Shown here: positions 12,392 through 22,244 of the stretch, piece by piece
Position numbering within the stretch: the stretch's first letter is position 1
How the letters are laid out: the number at the start of each line of letters is the position of its first letter
Source of the DNA: Darksidea phi
Lineage: Eukaryota > Ascomycota > Dothideomycetes > Pleosporales > Lentitheciaceae
NCBI GenBank assembly: GCA_030770425.1
Contig: JASJFT010000106.1
Location: 62,001-126,000 of the forward strand
Length of the DNA stretch: 64,000 bases
Reading direction: 5' to 3'
The notes under the pieces: generated by a model
What the model was told of the DNA's origin: nothing
The model's input: the letters and a program-made list of their open reading frames with translations, nothing else
The model's database searches: none
Position numbers and translations under genes: made by a program

Positions 12392-15259
12392 ATGTCGAAC
12401 TTTCCTGTTTCCCCGATTTCTTTCACTAACGCGGATATCCCAATATATCTCGACACAAGCCACACTCAGACAGCCTTAGAAGCCGACGAGGCTTCTGAAG
12501 AAATCTGTCCTAAATGCTCAGCTAGCTCAAAAGAGCAGCCCATCCACTGCATATCAGTATCGCCCGCTCCACCTCCATATAACACAGTCACTCTCCAAAC
12601 TCCCTCCTCAGGAAGGCTGGCAGTTCCAACCCTGAACGTGCAAACATCAGGTCAATGGTCCAAGCCTGTTCAACCACCTCGTCCTGCACCGGTTTTCCGA
12701 CCTGATGAAGAAGGAAGCTCACGCGTGCGGTTCCGTCGGATGCTTTTTCCCCCATATCTCCTCATATTTCCGAGCAAGAGATAAACGACAGCCGGTCAAG
12801 CCAGATAGGCCTTGGCATACCAGATGCTCCGTTCAAGCCTGATACTAGCCCAATGCCGCCTGGGACTGCAGAAAAAGCAGAAAATACAGACGCAGGAGGA
12901 TAAAACCGGGGGTCTGTTTGCCGCGTCCAACCTGGCACAGAAGATTGAACAGAAACTGTGGAAATACAGTGCATCTCGAAATGTCGTCAAGAGGTGGTTG
13001 ATAGAAATAATCAGCTGGGTAATCAGCGCGCTTTGCATGGTCGGCATTATAATCGTTCTGTGCGTTTACTAGCACCAACCCTTACCGCGTTGGCCATTAG
13101 GATTGACATTGAACACTTATATTTCAGTCCTGTCAAAGGTTGCCTCGGCTGCTCTACTTCTTCCTGTTTCCGAAGCTCTCGGGCAGCTGAAATGGAACTG
13201 GTTCAAAGCGAAGAGCCGAGCCAAAGAGTCCAAAACGATGTGGGACTTTGAGGTATGGAAGCCCGAGCCACAATGTGTATGCTTCGCGCTGAGGTTAACG
13301 CGGTCCATAAAACCACTCGAATAGTGTTGTAGACCACGTTAACCTGAGCGCGAAGAATAAAAAGCTCCGGCCCCTTAACTCTGAATGAATACGCTGACTC
13401 TATTAAGTTGTTCGATAACGCAAGTCGTGGTCCATGGGGATCCTTCGTTCTGCTATTACGTACCAAAGGTCGCTAGCAGCCCTTGTAAGAAAGCCCGGCT
13501 ACAAGGTGAAAGCTTCTCGTCAAAGCTAGCCTCAAGCAAAATGCCACTTGAGTGGTGTTTCATTCATTCACACTTACTCGGGGCGAGGAGTATACACTAG
13601 TCTAAACCCTTGTTTTGTGCACATATGCTGACCTTGTGGCCCTGCCTTTAGGGCGCAGCAGTGACTCTTTTTGCGCTTGCCATGGATCCCTTCTTCCGAC
13701 AGGTCGTCGGGTTTCCCGAACAATGGCGTGTTCAGTCAACGAAGGGCTCTGTACCGCGTGCTACCACATACAAGATATATGCGGCCGGAGAGTTTGTGAA
13801 GAATGACGCCGTCGTTTCGGAGATCGATCAATGTAAGTCTATCGCCGTGCACCTCAATAGCGGAATACTGACAACTACGTAAAAAGCAATGTCAGCTCTC
13901 GCATATCATTACTTTTACGATAATGGAACCAACCCGGTGACTGGTGGCGACAGCAACGGGATCGGGGCTGATATCCCGTTGGCGTGCCCCAATTCTAGGT
14001 GCACATGGCTCCAGTACGAAAGTCTAGGCGTGTGTAATAGATGTGTGAAAAACACTGATCTCCTCGAATTTCGTTGTCGATATTCCGTCCTCGACTGGAT
14101 CCCGAGACCCACTCCCACTCCTGACATGTCCGGTTGGATCTATCCAAATGGTACCGTATGCGGATGGTATCTCAAAACCGACGACCCAATTCTAATGACT
14201 GGCTATACCACCGACCTTCACACAAACCACACTGGACAAGTCCTTCTGTCACGCTCACAGCCTCTATACGGCCTTTTTACAAGAGCTCCACTTCCTGGAT
14301 ACGCAGCCAAACTTAACAACACCCGTAACCCAATGTCGCATTTTATGGTTGTTTCTGGTGAGAATACGGTGCAGGTTCGACAAAATGCAACTCCCATCGC
14401 CCACGAGTGTATCATATCCTGGTGTGTCAAAACCATGCAATCGACACTATCGGGTGGAGTTTACACCGAGAATGTGACGGACACAGTCTACAACAATACT
14501 CTTGGGCCTGATCCCTGGACGACCTATGAAGTATTCGACGGCGGTAAATCAATCGGTACGGGCTTCAGCTACAACGAAAACGTCACCATCGTTGGGGAAA
14601 GTGGATATGAATATGAGGTTGGGAATGAAACGCATACCAATATCCTCGGAATTTTCGACGACATTTTCCCCTCGACATACACGGTTGCCAACACTGACAT
14701 GGCTCAAGCTGCACTGCGATTCCAACAATACATAACCAGCGGCCATCGGTTACGAATTTTGAGGTACAATCCTTTTCTCTATGATAATATCACGGTGCAC
14801 CTAGACAATCTGGCTGCCGATTTTACGAACATAATGCGATCAGCAAAGGGCTCGATCGAGATGGTACAGGGCCCAGCATTCGACCTAGTAAGTGTCGTTG
14901 TAGTTCGATGGGAATGGCTTTCTCTTCCTCTTGGCCTGCTCGGCTTTACTTTCATCTTCATGGTGGCAACAATCATTCGATGCTCGATAGAGCAGGATGT
15001 CGGCGTGTGGAAGACTTCTGCCATTGCAACGCTCCTTTATGGCCTTCCAGACGATATGCGGAAAAAACTCATGTCTGTTAAAGACAAGGGAACGCCACGA
15101 ACAAATGCGAAGCATACAAAACTCAAGTGGTTGCCCGGGACAGGGTGGAGGCTCTCGGGCGCGAGCGCATTGTCACCATCGTCTCTAAGAGCTCGCCATA
15201 CACCACCTCAGAAGGAATGGGATGGATGTTGGAAGATAACATCCGTTAACAATTTCTAG
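12392..15259 (+). pseudogene. DUF3176-family membrane protein, broken
   Basis: The parts of a DUF3176 protein occur in order: a disordered N-terminus (ATG at 12392), a first membrane helix (WVISALCMVGIIIVL), the motif LPRWPLGLTLNTYISVLSKV, then SEALGQLKWNWF, DNASRGPWGS, LFALAMDPFFRQVV, an extracellular domain rich in N-glycosylation sequons with CTW/CNRC cysteines, and a C-terminal helix near 14920-14985. Canonical introns fit at 13253-13407, 13485-13651 and 13833-13886. The frame is nevertheless broken. Coding switches frame near 12730 and back near 12895. An in-frame TAG sits at 13070-13072 inside the conserved VY-HQPLPRWP motif, where a Gln codon (CAG) is one transition away. A one-base shift near 13472 precedes the 13485 donor. 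From 13652 onward the frame is open. Several independent lesions make a sequencing artefact unlikely. Confidence 0.8.
13282..13355. repeat. 74-bp near-perfect palindrome inside an intron of the DUF3176 pseudogene
   Basis: The arms 13282-13305 and 13332-13355 are reverse complements over 24 bases with two mismatches, and the imperfect pairing continues toward the centre, so almost the whole 74 bp can fold as one hairpin. It lies entirely within the 155-bp intron 13253-13407. Without it the intron would be about 81 bp, a normal size. No target-site duplication is obvious. Confidence 0.8.
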
Positions 15260-16039
15260 TACCTAGCAAGAAGCTTGGCTTTGCGATCATTTGTTACAGC
15301 CAGACTTCCATAAAGACCTGAGCACAAACACGAAGGCTTTGTTACTCGACGGTCGCGTTCAACAGACCAAGGGAATCAAGTGTTATCCTCATATGTTACG
15401 TACTATTTCGGGTATCGAGTGCATAACTATGCTCGTCAAAAATAGACAGCCGAAGGATGCACAATCTTTATCCTTTGCGTGGTGACACTTGTCCGCAGCC
15501 AGGTGTCACATTTGGCGCCTGTCTTAAACCCAGGGCACCGTGCTCTAGCGCAAAGTTGAAAGTCGGACATCCGTCCCCGGAGATAACAGCAGATTTGCAA
15601 CCGCCATGTGCCCTGGCGCTTCGCGAGGAATCGTTGGCTGTGGCATTTGCAGGGGTGATACTGATGATGTTTCAGTTTCCTTATATCGGTCGTCTACACT
15701 TGGGGCGGCTAGAGTCCACCAATAGAAGTAAGGCGCGGTTCGGATGGTGGCGCCTCTGCGCCAATCAAAGCTTTGGCCTTGTTGGTCGACACTGAAACCC
15801 CATTTGAGATGGGTAGAAGCTCGCGCAGAACCTGTCGTCAACGCAAACAGATAAGGATGAGCTCTTCGCCCAAGTTTGTAGGGCAGGGACCGGCTCCACT
15901 CAGAACTCTTTCAATCGTTTTATTTCTTCGTCAATTACCATTCTAATACGTGGACGTGCTGTGCACTGATACCGAACATTCACAAGACCAGAAAATCCAT
16001 ACTCAAACTCAGAACTTCCGATACGCAAACACCGACAAG
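15260..16039. other. Intergenic, no supported gene; promoter of the repeat-peptide gene at its end
   Basis: Frames at 15291-15485 and 15457-15841 show no motif. The last 150 bases before the ATG at 16040 are the presumed promoter and leader of the secreted repeat peptide. Confidence 0.45.
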
Positions 16040-16453
16040 ATGCGTTCCGCACTCGTCATCGCCACCTTGGCTCTTACCATTCTCGCCGCTCCGTTGCCAG
16101 TGGTCAGCTATGATACCCTCAGCAGATATCTTTGGCACCGCTAACGACTCAATTAGGAGCAAGCACGCGATATCACCATCGACGAGCGAAATATGAGAAT
16201 CTATGGCGATGGCACGACATTGAATTCCCGCGAAGCTGATCCTGAGGCTCTTCCTGATGGGCTTCGATCTAACAATCGCCGCGAAGCAGACCCTGAGGCT
16301 CTGCCCGATGGTATTCGATCCAACAACCGCCGCGAAGCAGACCCTGAGGCTCTGCCCGATGGTATTCGATCCAACAACCGCCGCGAAGCAGATCCTGAGG
16401 CACTGCCCGATGGTATTCGATCCAACAACAAGCGCCAAGAAGCAGAATGGTGA
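16040..16453 (+). CDS. Secreted precursor with four Kex2-type peptide repeats (KEP-like)
   Basis: Exon 1 is 16040-16102 (21 codons, an entire signal peptide starting MRSALVIATLALT) and exon 2 is 16157-16453; the 54-bp intron has a GTCAGC donor, CTAAC branch and TAG acceptor. The 119-aa product carries four 17-residue units at 16232-16282, 16283-16333, 16334-16384 and 16385-16435, each of the form EADPEALPDG(I/L)RSNN ending in RR (three units) or KR (last). Dibasic ends are Kex2 sites. Each unit opens with EA-DP-EA-LP, four X-Ala/X-Pro dipeptides in a row, which a Ste13-type dipeptidyl aminopeptidase could trim, leaving DGIRSNN after carboxypeptidase removal of RR. The same logic is known for alpha-factor pheromones and for Kex2-processed repeat proteins, including dikaritin RiPP precursors. 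The unit has no Cys, Trp or Tyr, so it is neither a standard alpha-factor nor a standard UstYa substrate. The tail is QEAEW. Mature sequence and role are inferred. Confidence 0.85.
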
Positions 16454-16959
16454 TGTTTGGGGCAGATTATCGTGTGACGGAGAGAATTCGAGACTGTCGG
16501 TCGTTGATTACGCTATGGACTCATCGCAGAAGACTTGAAGATCCGGGGGTGTAGCCGCGCGAATCTTGCTGTAGAATGCAGCCTTTTGAGGATATTCGAG
16601 GGGATTTGGTCCATGGGACCAAGACACAATGACCAGATTCACCACTGGAGGACAATTTTCAGGTGACCCGGCCACACCAAGGAAGCTGTGAGTTCAAGTA
16701 GCGAGCTAATTACCCAGACAGACAGTCAATATACTCTTCGTTGTACGTAGATTAATAGTATGTGATTTGGGGAAGGAGGGATAAGCATTGGGGGCGATGA
16801 CTACTGAAGAGACTGCGTCCGAAGTGAAGCTTATGCTTATGTACTTGAGTAAAAAGATCGGGACCATTCGGGGCTAGCTACAATACAGTAGACACGCAAC
16901 ATTTTGGCAATATCTGTTGCGTGCGCAAGCTTTTGAGCTGCTCAATGTCAAAGCACCAC
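16454..16959. other. Intergenic, no supported gene
   Basis: 3' flank of the repeat-peptide gene; no open frame with recognisable features. Confidence 0.45.
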
Positions 16960-17250
16960 TCACTTATCTCGGCGGCCATTGCTCTTGTAGCGGACGTATT
17001 CCCAGTTGCGAGCCTGCTCCATATGCTGCTCACATTTCTGCTTCAAACTTAGAGGCATAGCTGCAAAGTCGACACAGACACTTATACTGCGGTAAAGTAG
17101 CTAAGTGCTTATCGTTTATATGCCTGTCGAGCTCATTCGTGGTAGGAAAGCTAAGGTCATGGTACTTGCACTTTTCCTTGGGACACTTCCAGGGCCGAGA
17201 GTACGTCTTCTCGTGCTTAGTGAGGTCGACCAAACAAGGACCACACAACG
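16960..17250 (-). pseudogene. Remnant of a C2H2 zinc-finger protein, frameshifted
   Basis: On the minus strand the frame 17248-17030 encodes HEKTYSRPWKCPKEKCKYHD, then a DRHINDKH helix and a second finger starting YKCLCRLC, a pattern I know from the tandem C2H2 region of fungal proteins. The frame then ends at 17030, while the expected continuation (QKCEQHMEQARNWEYVRYK) follows at once in another frame: a one-base shift near 17036. There is no ATG in a sensible place; the 5' part seems lost where the neighbouring pseudokinase frame begins. Confidence 0.65.
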
Positions 17251-17280
17251 GAAATTGGTGTGTTCGAAGGCGCTCATGTC

Positions 17281-18138
17281 ATGGTCGAAAGTAGGAGCTA
17301 TCACGGGGCTGCCAACTCCGATGAGCGGGAAAAATCCGCGCTCCGACTAGACCAAATGGCCTCAGTGCTCAGCAACCTCCATCGTTTGGAGCCAAACACT
17401 ATTCCATCATGTGTATGCTGGGCTGATCGTCGGGACCAGGAGACCTACCTTGTAGCCTTTGAGCTTCCAAAACATCTTGAGCCAAGGCCCATGTTGCTCT
17501 TCGACGCCCTCCCAACTTCCTCTGTCACGTCTGGGCCATCCTTGGAACAGCGATTCCGGGTAGCATATCAGCTCGCCTCTACCCTAAGTCGCATACACAC
17601 CGTGTCCTGGGTACACAAGAATCTGCGCAGCGAGAACGCCGTATTTTATCATCGTCGCAAGCAAGACCCGACTTCGTCCAGTTCAGTCGAGACTATAGCG
17701 GCCCATGCAAACGACATTCCGGGGGACTGGCTACTGGCCGGATTTGAATTCTCTCGGCCCGTAGATACGACTAGCTCTATGAGCATGGATAGAAATCTTG
17801 ACCACAATGTATACCGCCATCCACAGCGGTGGGGGGTACCGACTGAGAAATTTGAACCAAGTCATGACATCTACTCCCTTGGTGTGGTACTCTTAGAGCT
17901 CGGTATATGGCGAAGGGCGGTAACGATGTTACGTGGCAGCGAGAAACAGTTTCTTGATCCGTATAAGGTCAAAGCCACGCTGCTTACTCGCGCGCAGACT
18001 CACTTGGGCTTTTCAGCTGGTGCAATGTACAGCCAGCTCGTGATCCAGTGTCTTCAGTTTGAAGGGGTTGGAGTGAGCGAAGACGACGTTGCTGGGGAAA
18101 ATGTTAGCAGCGCAGACGATGGAGTTAAGTATCGTTGA
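17281..18138 (+). CDS. Protein-kinase-like (pseudokinase) protein
   Basis: From an ATG at 17281 (the open frame runs about 20 bases further upstream without an ATG) this encodes 285 residues with a degenerate kinase fold. The catalytic loop is WVHKNLRSENAVFY (HRD replaced by HKN, with the later Asn present), the DFG position reads LAGFEFSRP, and the APE/F-helix region reads VYRHPQRWG then HDIYSLGVVLLELGIWR. No Gly-rich loop and no clear VAIK lysine are visible at the N-terminus. This type of kinase-like domain commonly follows a HeLo-type domain in fungal cell-death proteins; here no HeLo region precedes it, so the gene may be 5'-truncated. Its neighbour on the left is a broken C2H2 gene on the opposite strand. 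Catalytic activity looks unlikely. Confidence 0.65.
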   Translation: MVESRSYHGAANSDEREKSALRLDQMASVLSNLHRLEPNTIPSCVCWADRRDQETYLVAFELPKHLEPRPMLLFDALPTSSVTSGPSLEQRFRVAYQLASTLSRIHTVSWVHKNLRSENAVFYHRRKQDPTSSSSVETIAAHANDIPGDWLLAGFEFSRPVDTTSSMSMDRNLDHNVYRHPQRWGVPTEKFEPSHDIYSLGVVLLELGIWRRAVTMLRGSEKQFLDPYKVKATLLTRAQTHLGFSAGAMYSQLVIQCLQFEGVGVSEDDVAGENVSSADDGVKYR

Positions 18139-19021
18139 AGGATTGCGACATTTGGCGCTTCCTGAAGAGAATGCTGATGTTGAATGGAGCTGAGCTGCGG
18201 TTGGAATTCGCGAGAGTTGGGGGGCTATGCGGACAATCGCGCTAAGAATATGACTCTATTCGACCTCCTGCACGAAGGGATAACAATGAGCCCTCCATGG
18301 GCGTGACGAAGTCATGCAGGATCTTGCTCTATAATTGCGCGGCCGAATTAATAAAGCTGCTCGCATTTGAACACTGCACACTTGACCCGAAGACAACACC
18401 AGTGCCGTGAGCAATGATAGATCCTCACCATCCTACAGCGCGAACAGAAATCGAGACAGAGTGCTAACCAGTCAAGCGAAAATGATACATCAAATACGTA
18501 GGTGATTGTATGGCTGATACTAGTTTCGCATTGCTTGGGGGGCGGCGCGCGCACATCATTGGCCGTGATGAGCCTCCGGGGCCGCCCAGCATCGACTTTG
18601 AGAGCTGAAAACACTTCGATGCCGACTTGATGAAGCTGAAAGCCCCTGTGAGATATATACTATGAGATTAAACCGTCCAGTCGCTGGGCTGTACCTCTGT
18701 TGCAGTATGGGCGGCCTCAGCCTTGTCAGCTTGCCCGAAGAATACATCGCCTAGCGCGAGGCAAGAAGCAAGAAGGGAACTTCAGCATACGTTCGATGCT
18801 ATAAGAGACAAGCATCATATAAGAAAGGCGCTATGAAATGTTATATAGTAAAAGCTTACCACTTGGACAGATGTTCAAGGTCGAAAGGTTAATGACGTCA
18901 TCATGTTCTCCACACACGCTCCGCACCTAGCGCATCGTACAGCTTTTGAATTTTCCGCCATCCAAATGACCACCGTACCTTCATATTTCTTATGGTATTA
19001 CTGGCGGCTAGAAAATGTCTC
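18139..19021. other. Intergenic, no supported gene
   Basis: Frames at 18348-18614 (minus) and 18556-18747 (minus) have no recognisable features. The stretch separates two convergent genes. Confidence 0.45.
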
Positions 19022-20101
19022 TCAAAAACTTTGAAGAAGTTCAAGTATCGCACCTTGCGCATCCCAATCTTTCTCTTCCGCCTTTACCTTCTCCTCCGCT
19101 ATGCTCAACCACCTCTCCCAGACCTTTGTCCTCGGAATTGAATCCGAATCCATCACCCACTTCGTATTCTTGCTCAGTCTGACCGCCGTCCAGATTGCCT
19201 CCACAAACGTATCGTTCTCATGTAGCGTTTCCTCCACCTCGACATTAAACCGCCACGTCCATTGAGGTGGACACAGCGTTACCAACCAATACACAATATT
19301 CAGCGCCGTATACGAAGCCAGAAGCGCAGCCTTCATCGTCCAGGTCGCATTCCCAAAAAGCACAATGCTAGTCACCAGCGTCAACCCACCAACCACACCA
19401 CTAAGACCTTGTCCGATGTGGCTCGCGACGAGGTACTGCGGCCGGTTAGGCGCAAAGTACAACATGCGAGCTATATCCTCGCTGCAATCAACCAACGTGA
19501 AGGACCCATGAAGAGTCCGCCAGACCACGTCCCCCCGCGGTACGCGTCCAGATTTGATCTTCCGAACCGGCAGCCGGAGTCTCCACTTCCTCCCCACACA
19601 CAGCACCGGCGTCGTCAACGCCATAACCAGAATCCCAATCAGCGCCACCCCATCCCCCAGCACCACCGCCCAAGCAACCAACCCCACCGTCAACAAAAAA
19701 CTCGCCACAGCAACCAAATTCAACGGACTCAGCATTCGGGCCTCAACAACCGGTCTGTCACTCATTTTTCTAATCCTCATCTCGCGAACCGTGAATTCTG
19801 GTAGATGCTCGCCCGTGGACTCCCCACTGCCATGAAGCAGCATAGCAAAATGATTCAAATGTGCGCGCCAATTCCCCGAATGCAATCCGCGCACTCCACC
19901 GCCGATATCATCGTCGAAGGGGAGGACTTTGGGGCGTACGGAGAGAAGCCCTTGTGGTGCGGGGATAAGGCGGGGGAGGAAGCAGAGGCGTGAGGAACAG
20001 ATGTTTTGGGAGGTGAGGAAGATGTTGTGCTCGCCGAGGATGGCGATGATGCTCACGGCGTCGAGATTCCAGGAGGTGCGGGGGGTAGGGAGAGATAGCA
20101 T
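19022..20101 (-). CDS. Multipass membrane protein of unknown function
   Basis: The open frame reaches 20341, but the likely start is the ATG at 20101 (MLSLPTPRTSWNLDAVSIIA), giving 359 residues without introns. The N-terminal half carries the motif GNWRAHLNHFAMLLHGSGES, then PEFTVREMRIRKMSDRPVVEAR-type sequence leading into a hydrophobic pair (SPLNLVAVASFLLTVGLVAW and IGILVMALTTPVLCVG). The C-terminal half has LHGSFTLVDCSEDIARMLYF and two more helices (GVVGGLTLVTSIVLFG and AALLASYTALNIVYWLVTL), so about four transmembrane segments. I recognise the pattern as a common ascomycete family of unnamed membrane proteins. Function unknown. Confidence 0.75.
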   Translation of the reverse strand: MLSLPTPRTSWNLDAVSIIAILGEHNIFLTSQNICSSRLCFLPRLIPAPQGLLSVRPKVLPFDDDIGGGVRGLHSGNWRAHLNHFAMLLHGSGESTGEHLPEFTVREMRIRKMSDRPVVEARMLSPLNLVAVASFLLTVGLVAWAVVLGDGVALIGILVMALTTPVLCVGRKWRLRLPVRKIKSGRVPRGDVVWRTLHGSFTLVDCSEDIARMLYFAPNRPQYLVASHIGQGLSGVVGGLTLVTSIVLFGNATWTMKAALLASYTALNIVYWLVTLCPPQWTWRFNVEVEETLHENDTFVEAIWTAVRLSKNTKWVMDSDSIPRTKVWERWLSIAEEKVKAEEKDWDAQGAILELLQSF

Positions 20102-20327
20102 TGCGCGTGTGGGTCGAGGTTGGGGTATGGTGGAGAGTATATTGAGTCTGGGCTGGGCAGCGATCCTGGGAGATATAGTACAATTCCTGCGCAAGTCATC
20201 GTAAGGCGCGCTGCGGGAGGAACCGTAAGTTTGGACGGTTGAGCGCCACGTTGCTCGAGTGTGTTGCCTTTTACTCAGCTGAGCTGTGGCTTCAGCCTTG
20301 CGGGCATGCATGCCTGAATCCCTGCTA

Positions 20328-20578
20328 CAAGGGGGTCCCATGAACGGCCTGTCCCGCTGTTCTGTGGCAAAGGCCGGTGCATATGAGCTGCGAGAATCAA
20401 ATACCTTGTTTTATAAGCGTTTTGCTACTAAATTTCGCGCTATTCCTCCATAATACTCTACAAGTCGATGAGAACAGAATGTAATTTTGCGCGTAATATA
20501 TATATAAAATGGTATAGCGTGAGCACTCGGTGGCGCTCGGGAAAACCCTCGGGTCAGCCCGTTCATGATTCCCCCTTG
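20328..20578. mobile_element. MITE family A, copy 1 (TA target site, Tc1/mariner-like ends)
   Basis: 251 bp with terminal inverted repeats beginning CAAGGGGG and containing CATGAACGG; flanked by TA on both sides (20326-20327 and 20579-20580). A second copy lies at 39537-39788 with about 85-90% similarity by eye. It has no coding capacity, so it would be non-autonomous. A TA duplication and short TIRs are typical of Tc1/mariner derivatives. Confidence 0.85.
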
Positions 20579-20934
20579 TATTCACGATGGTTTCAGGTTG
20601 CGTCTGCACGGACGGCCCTTTGAGACTTTGTGTATTGTACGCGCCTACTAGTGTATGGCTTGTAGCTGCCATAGCAGCATAGGACACCTGTGCATTTACC
20701 TGGTCCTGGTGGGAGCCACGCTCAGCTAGGGGCATAAGGGGTGCGTCGCCGCCCATACAGCAGTTATACCCTGCTCGTTCCTAGACATATCCGTGAGTTA
20801 ACCCGCAGGCCAATTCTCGGCAAGACCGTGGCTGGCGCGGATGACGTCTCCTGTTTCTATCCATATAATGAGCATATCCGTATGTATGAGCACAAGGTGG
20901 TTGGGCAGGTTACTGCTGCACACTAAGGTAGATA

Positions 20935-21032
20935 TTGAAACGCGCCGGTGCATGTGCTGCCACCGGTAAGCAGCCAGGAAGGGAAGGTGCCATTAGGCAC
21001 CAGCCAGGAAGGGACCTTTTGGCGCGTTTCAA
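20935..21032. repeat. Short inverted repeat enclosing a direct repeat
   Basis: TTGAAACGCGCC at 20935-20946 is matched by its exact reverse complement at 21021-21032. Between them the 14-mer CAGCCAGGAAGGGA appears twice (near 20980 and 21001). Possibly a small foldback element or the end of a larger relic. Confidence 0.55.
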
Positions 21033-21059
21033 CGCGGTGGTAGCCTCGGTGTGAGGGAG

Positions 21060-21758
21060 CAGCTCGGCCCACCACACGAAACCTCAAACCACCAATTGTC
21101 TCAGAACACCAATAGAAATCTTAGGCTCTTGCGTTTTATATCACCTTTTAGATTACTCGGGAGTTTAACGACACGATAGCTACTATTTATTTGATAGTAA
21201 TATAATAGGAATAAAATTTTCCTATTAAATCTATTAAATTTAGTCGATTTATAGAGGTAAAGAGTTCAAGCGACCAACGTTAAGTTGAGACTACCAGTCC
21301 TAATCTCATCCGACTAATGAACAGGGGTGTGCATTAGCGAGGTTGGTGGGCCGAGCTAAAATCATGGTAGGCCGAGCTGCTCCCTCGTCTCAACACTGGT
21401 CGCCTGAACTTTTTACCTCCATAAATCTACCAAATCCCTCGTTGTCTACGTTCTAAACCCGTTGTTAACGCGTTGCGAACCTGTTATAATTCGGTTTTCT
21501 ATTACCGTCTCAAATTCCTTACTGCCAAAAGATAGGCAGCCGAGCGCGAGATACGCCTTGTAGGCATCCTAGAACGCGATCAAAATAGCTAGAGAATGCG
21601 TTCAGATTACTTACTGAGGCTTGCAGCTGTTTGGACATTGGTTTCGGGTTGCGAAGAGATTGTTGCTCGGTTGAGGTGTTGTGTGGTGGGCCGAGCTTTG
21701 GTGTGGTGGGCCGAGCTTAAATTTGTTAAGCGAGGTTTTAGTGTGGTCGGCTGAGCTG
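21060..21758. repeat. TIR-bearing repeat, about 700 bp, with internal copies of its end
   Basis: The left end (CAGCTCGGCCCACCACACG) and the right end near 21733-21758 are imperfect inverted repeats of about 25 bp. The same motif (GTGGTGGGCCGAGCT) recurs internally near 21340, 21372, 21688 and 21705. The interior is AT-rich at 21150-21260. It looks like a degraded DNA transposon or nested insertions; class uncertain. Confidence 0.5.
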
Positions 21759-22244
21759 ACTTCACCCTCGGTGTTAGGTCACACTAATTTGTTTGTATCC
21801 TCGCATTTTGTGCGCCACAAGCGAAATTCATGGTCCTATTTTACACAAGGCTCTAACTGGGTGCTGAGAAAATGCAACACCCAATTTCTCCGCGCTAGAT
21901 GCTTGATCAAGGTACCTACAACTTTTGATGTGACTAGATTCATCGTGAAAGGTGGATACGAGCTCTGATATAATAGGCCGCGCTATCGCTTTCAAACGGT
22001 TTGCGTGGAAACATAATTGGGCCGCTTGTGCAGCCAGTCATAATTTACACAGCCTCACTTTACATGCATATCGCTGCTGACATCCAATCAAAGTGATCTA
22101 AAATCCTAAAAATAATATTGGTAATTATGTGCCCCATGCTATGGGGGAGGAAGAATTATAGGCCCCCCGCGTTTCGGTGGGTTTACTGGATTATTGTTGA
22201 GGACTTATACATAGGGGTAGCGCGGGATGAAGAAATTAGCCCTC

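Larger units (their letters stand above)
20102..22244. other. Repeat-rich intergenic region
   Basis: Contains MITE family A copy 1 (20328-20578), a small inverted repeat (20935-21032) and a TIR-bearing repeat (21060-21758), all listed separately. The section 21130-21260 is AT-rich and resembles 38080-38150 (shared motif TTAACGACRCGATRGCTACT), which suggests two decayed copies of one repeat. No gene is supportable. Confidence 0.55.

Noticed and set aside
13061..13136. An intron to explain the TAG at 13070 in the DUF3176 gene
   Set aside because: Any GT-AG pair that removes the stop would either be under 40 bp or also remove the conserved LPRWPLGLTLNTYIS motif, which reads correctly through in the same frame.
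16040..16453. Annotation of the repeat precursor as the species' alpha-factor mating pheromone
   Set aside because: Ascomycete alpha-factors usually have Trp and Cys or Trp-rich cores; the repeated unit here has none, so only the processing logic is shared.
16201..16538. Long open frames on the minus strand and in a second plus frame across the peptide repeats
   Set aside because: The 51-bp unit is a multiple of three without stops in several frames, so all frames stay open. Only the frame with a spliced signal peptide and dibasic sites makes sense.
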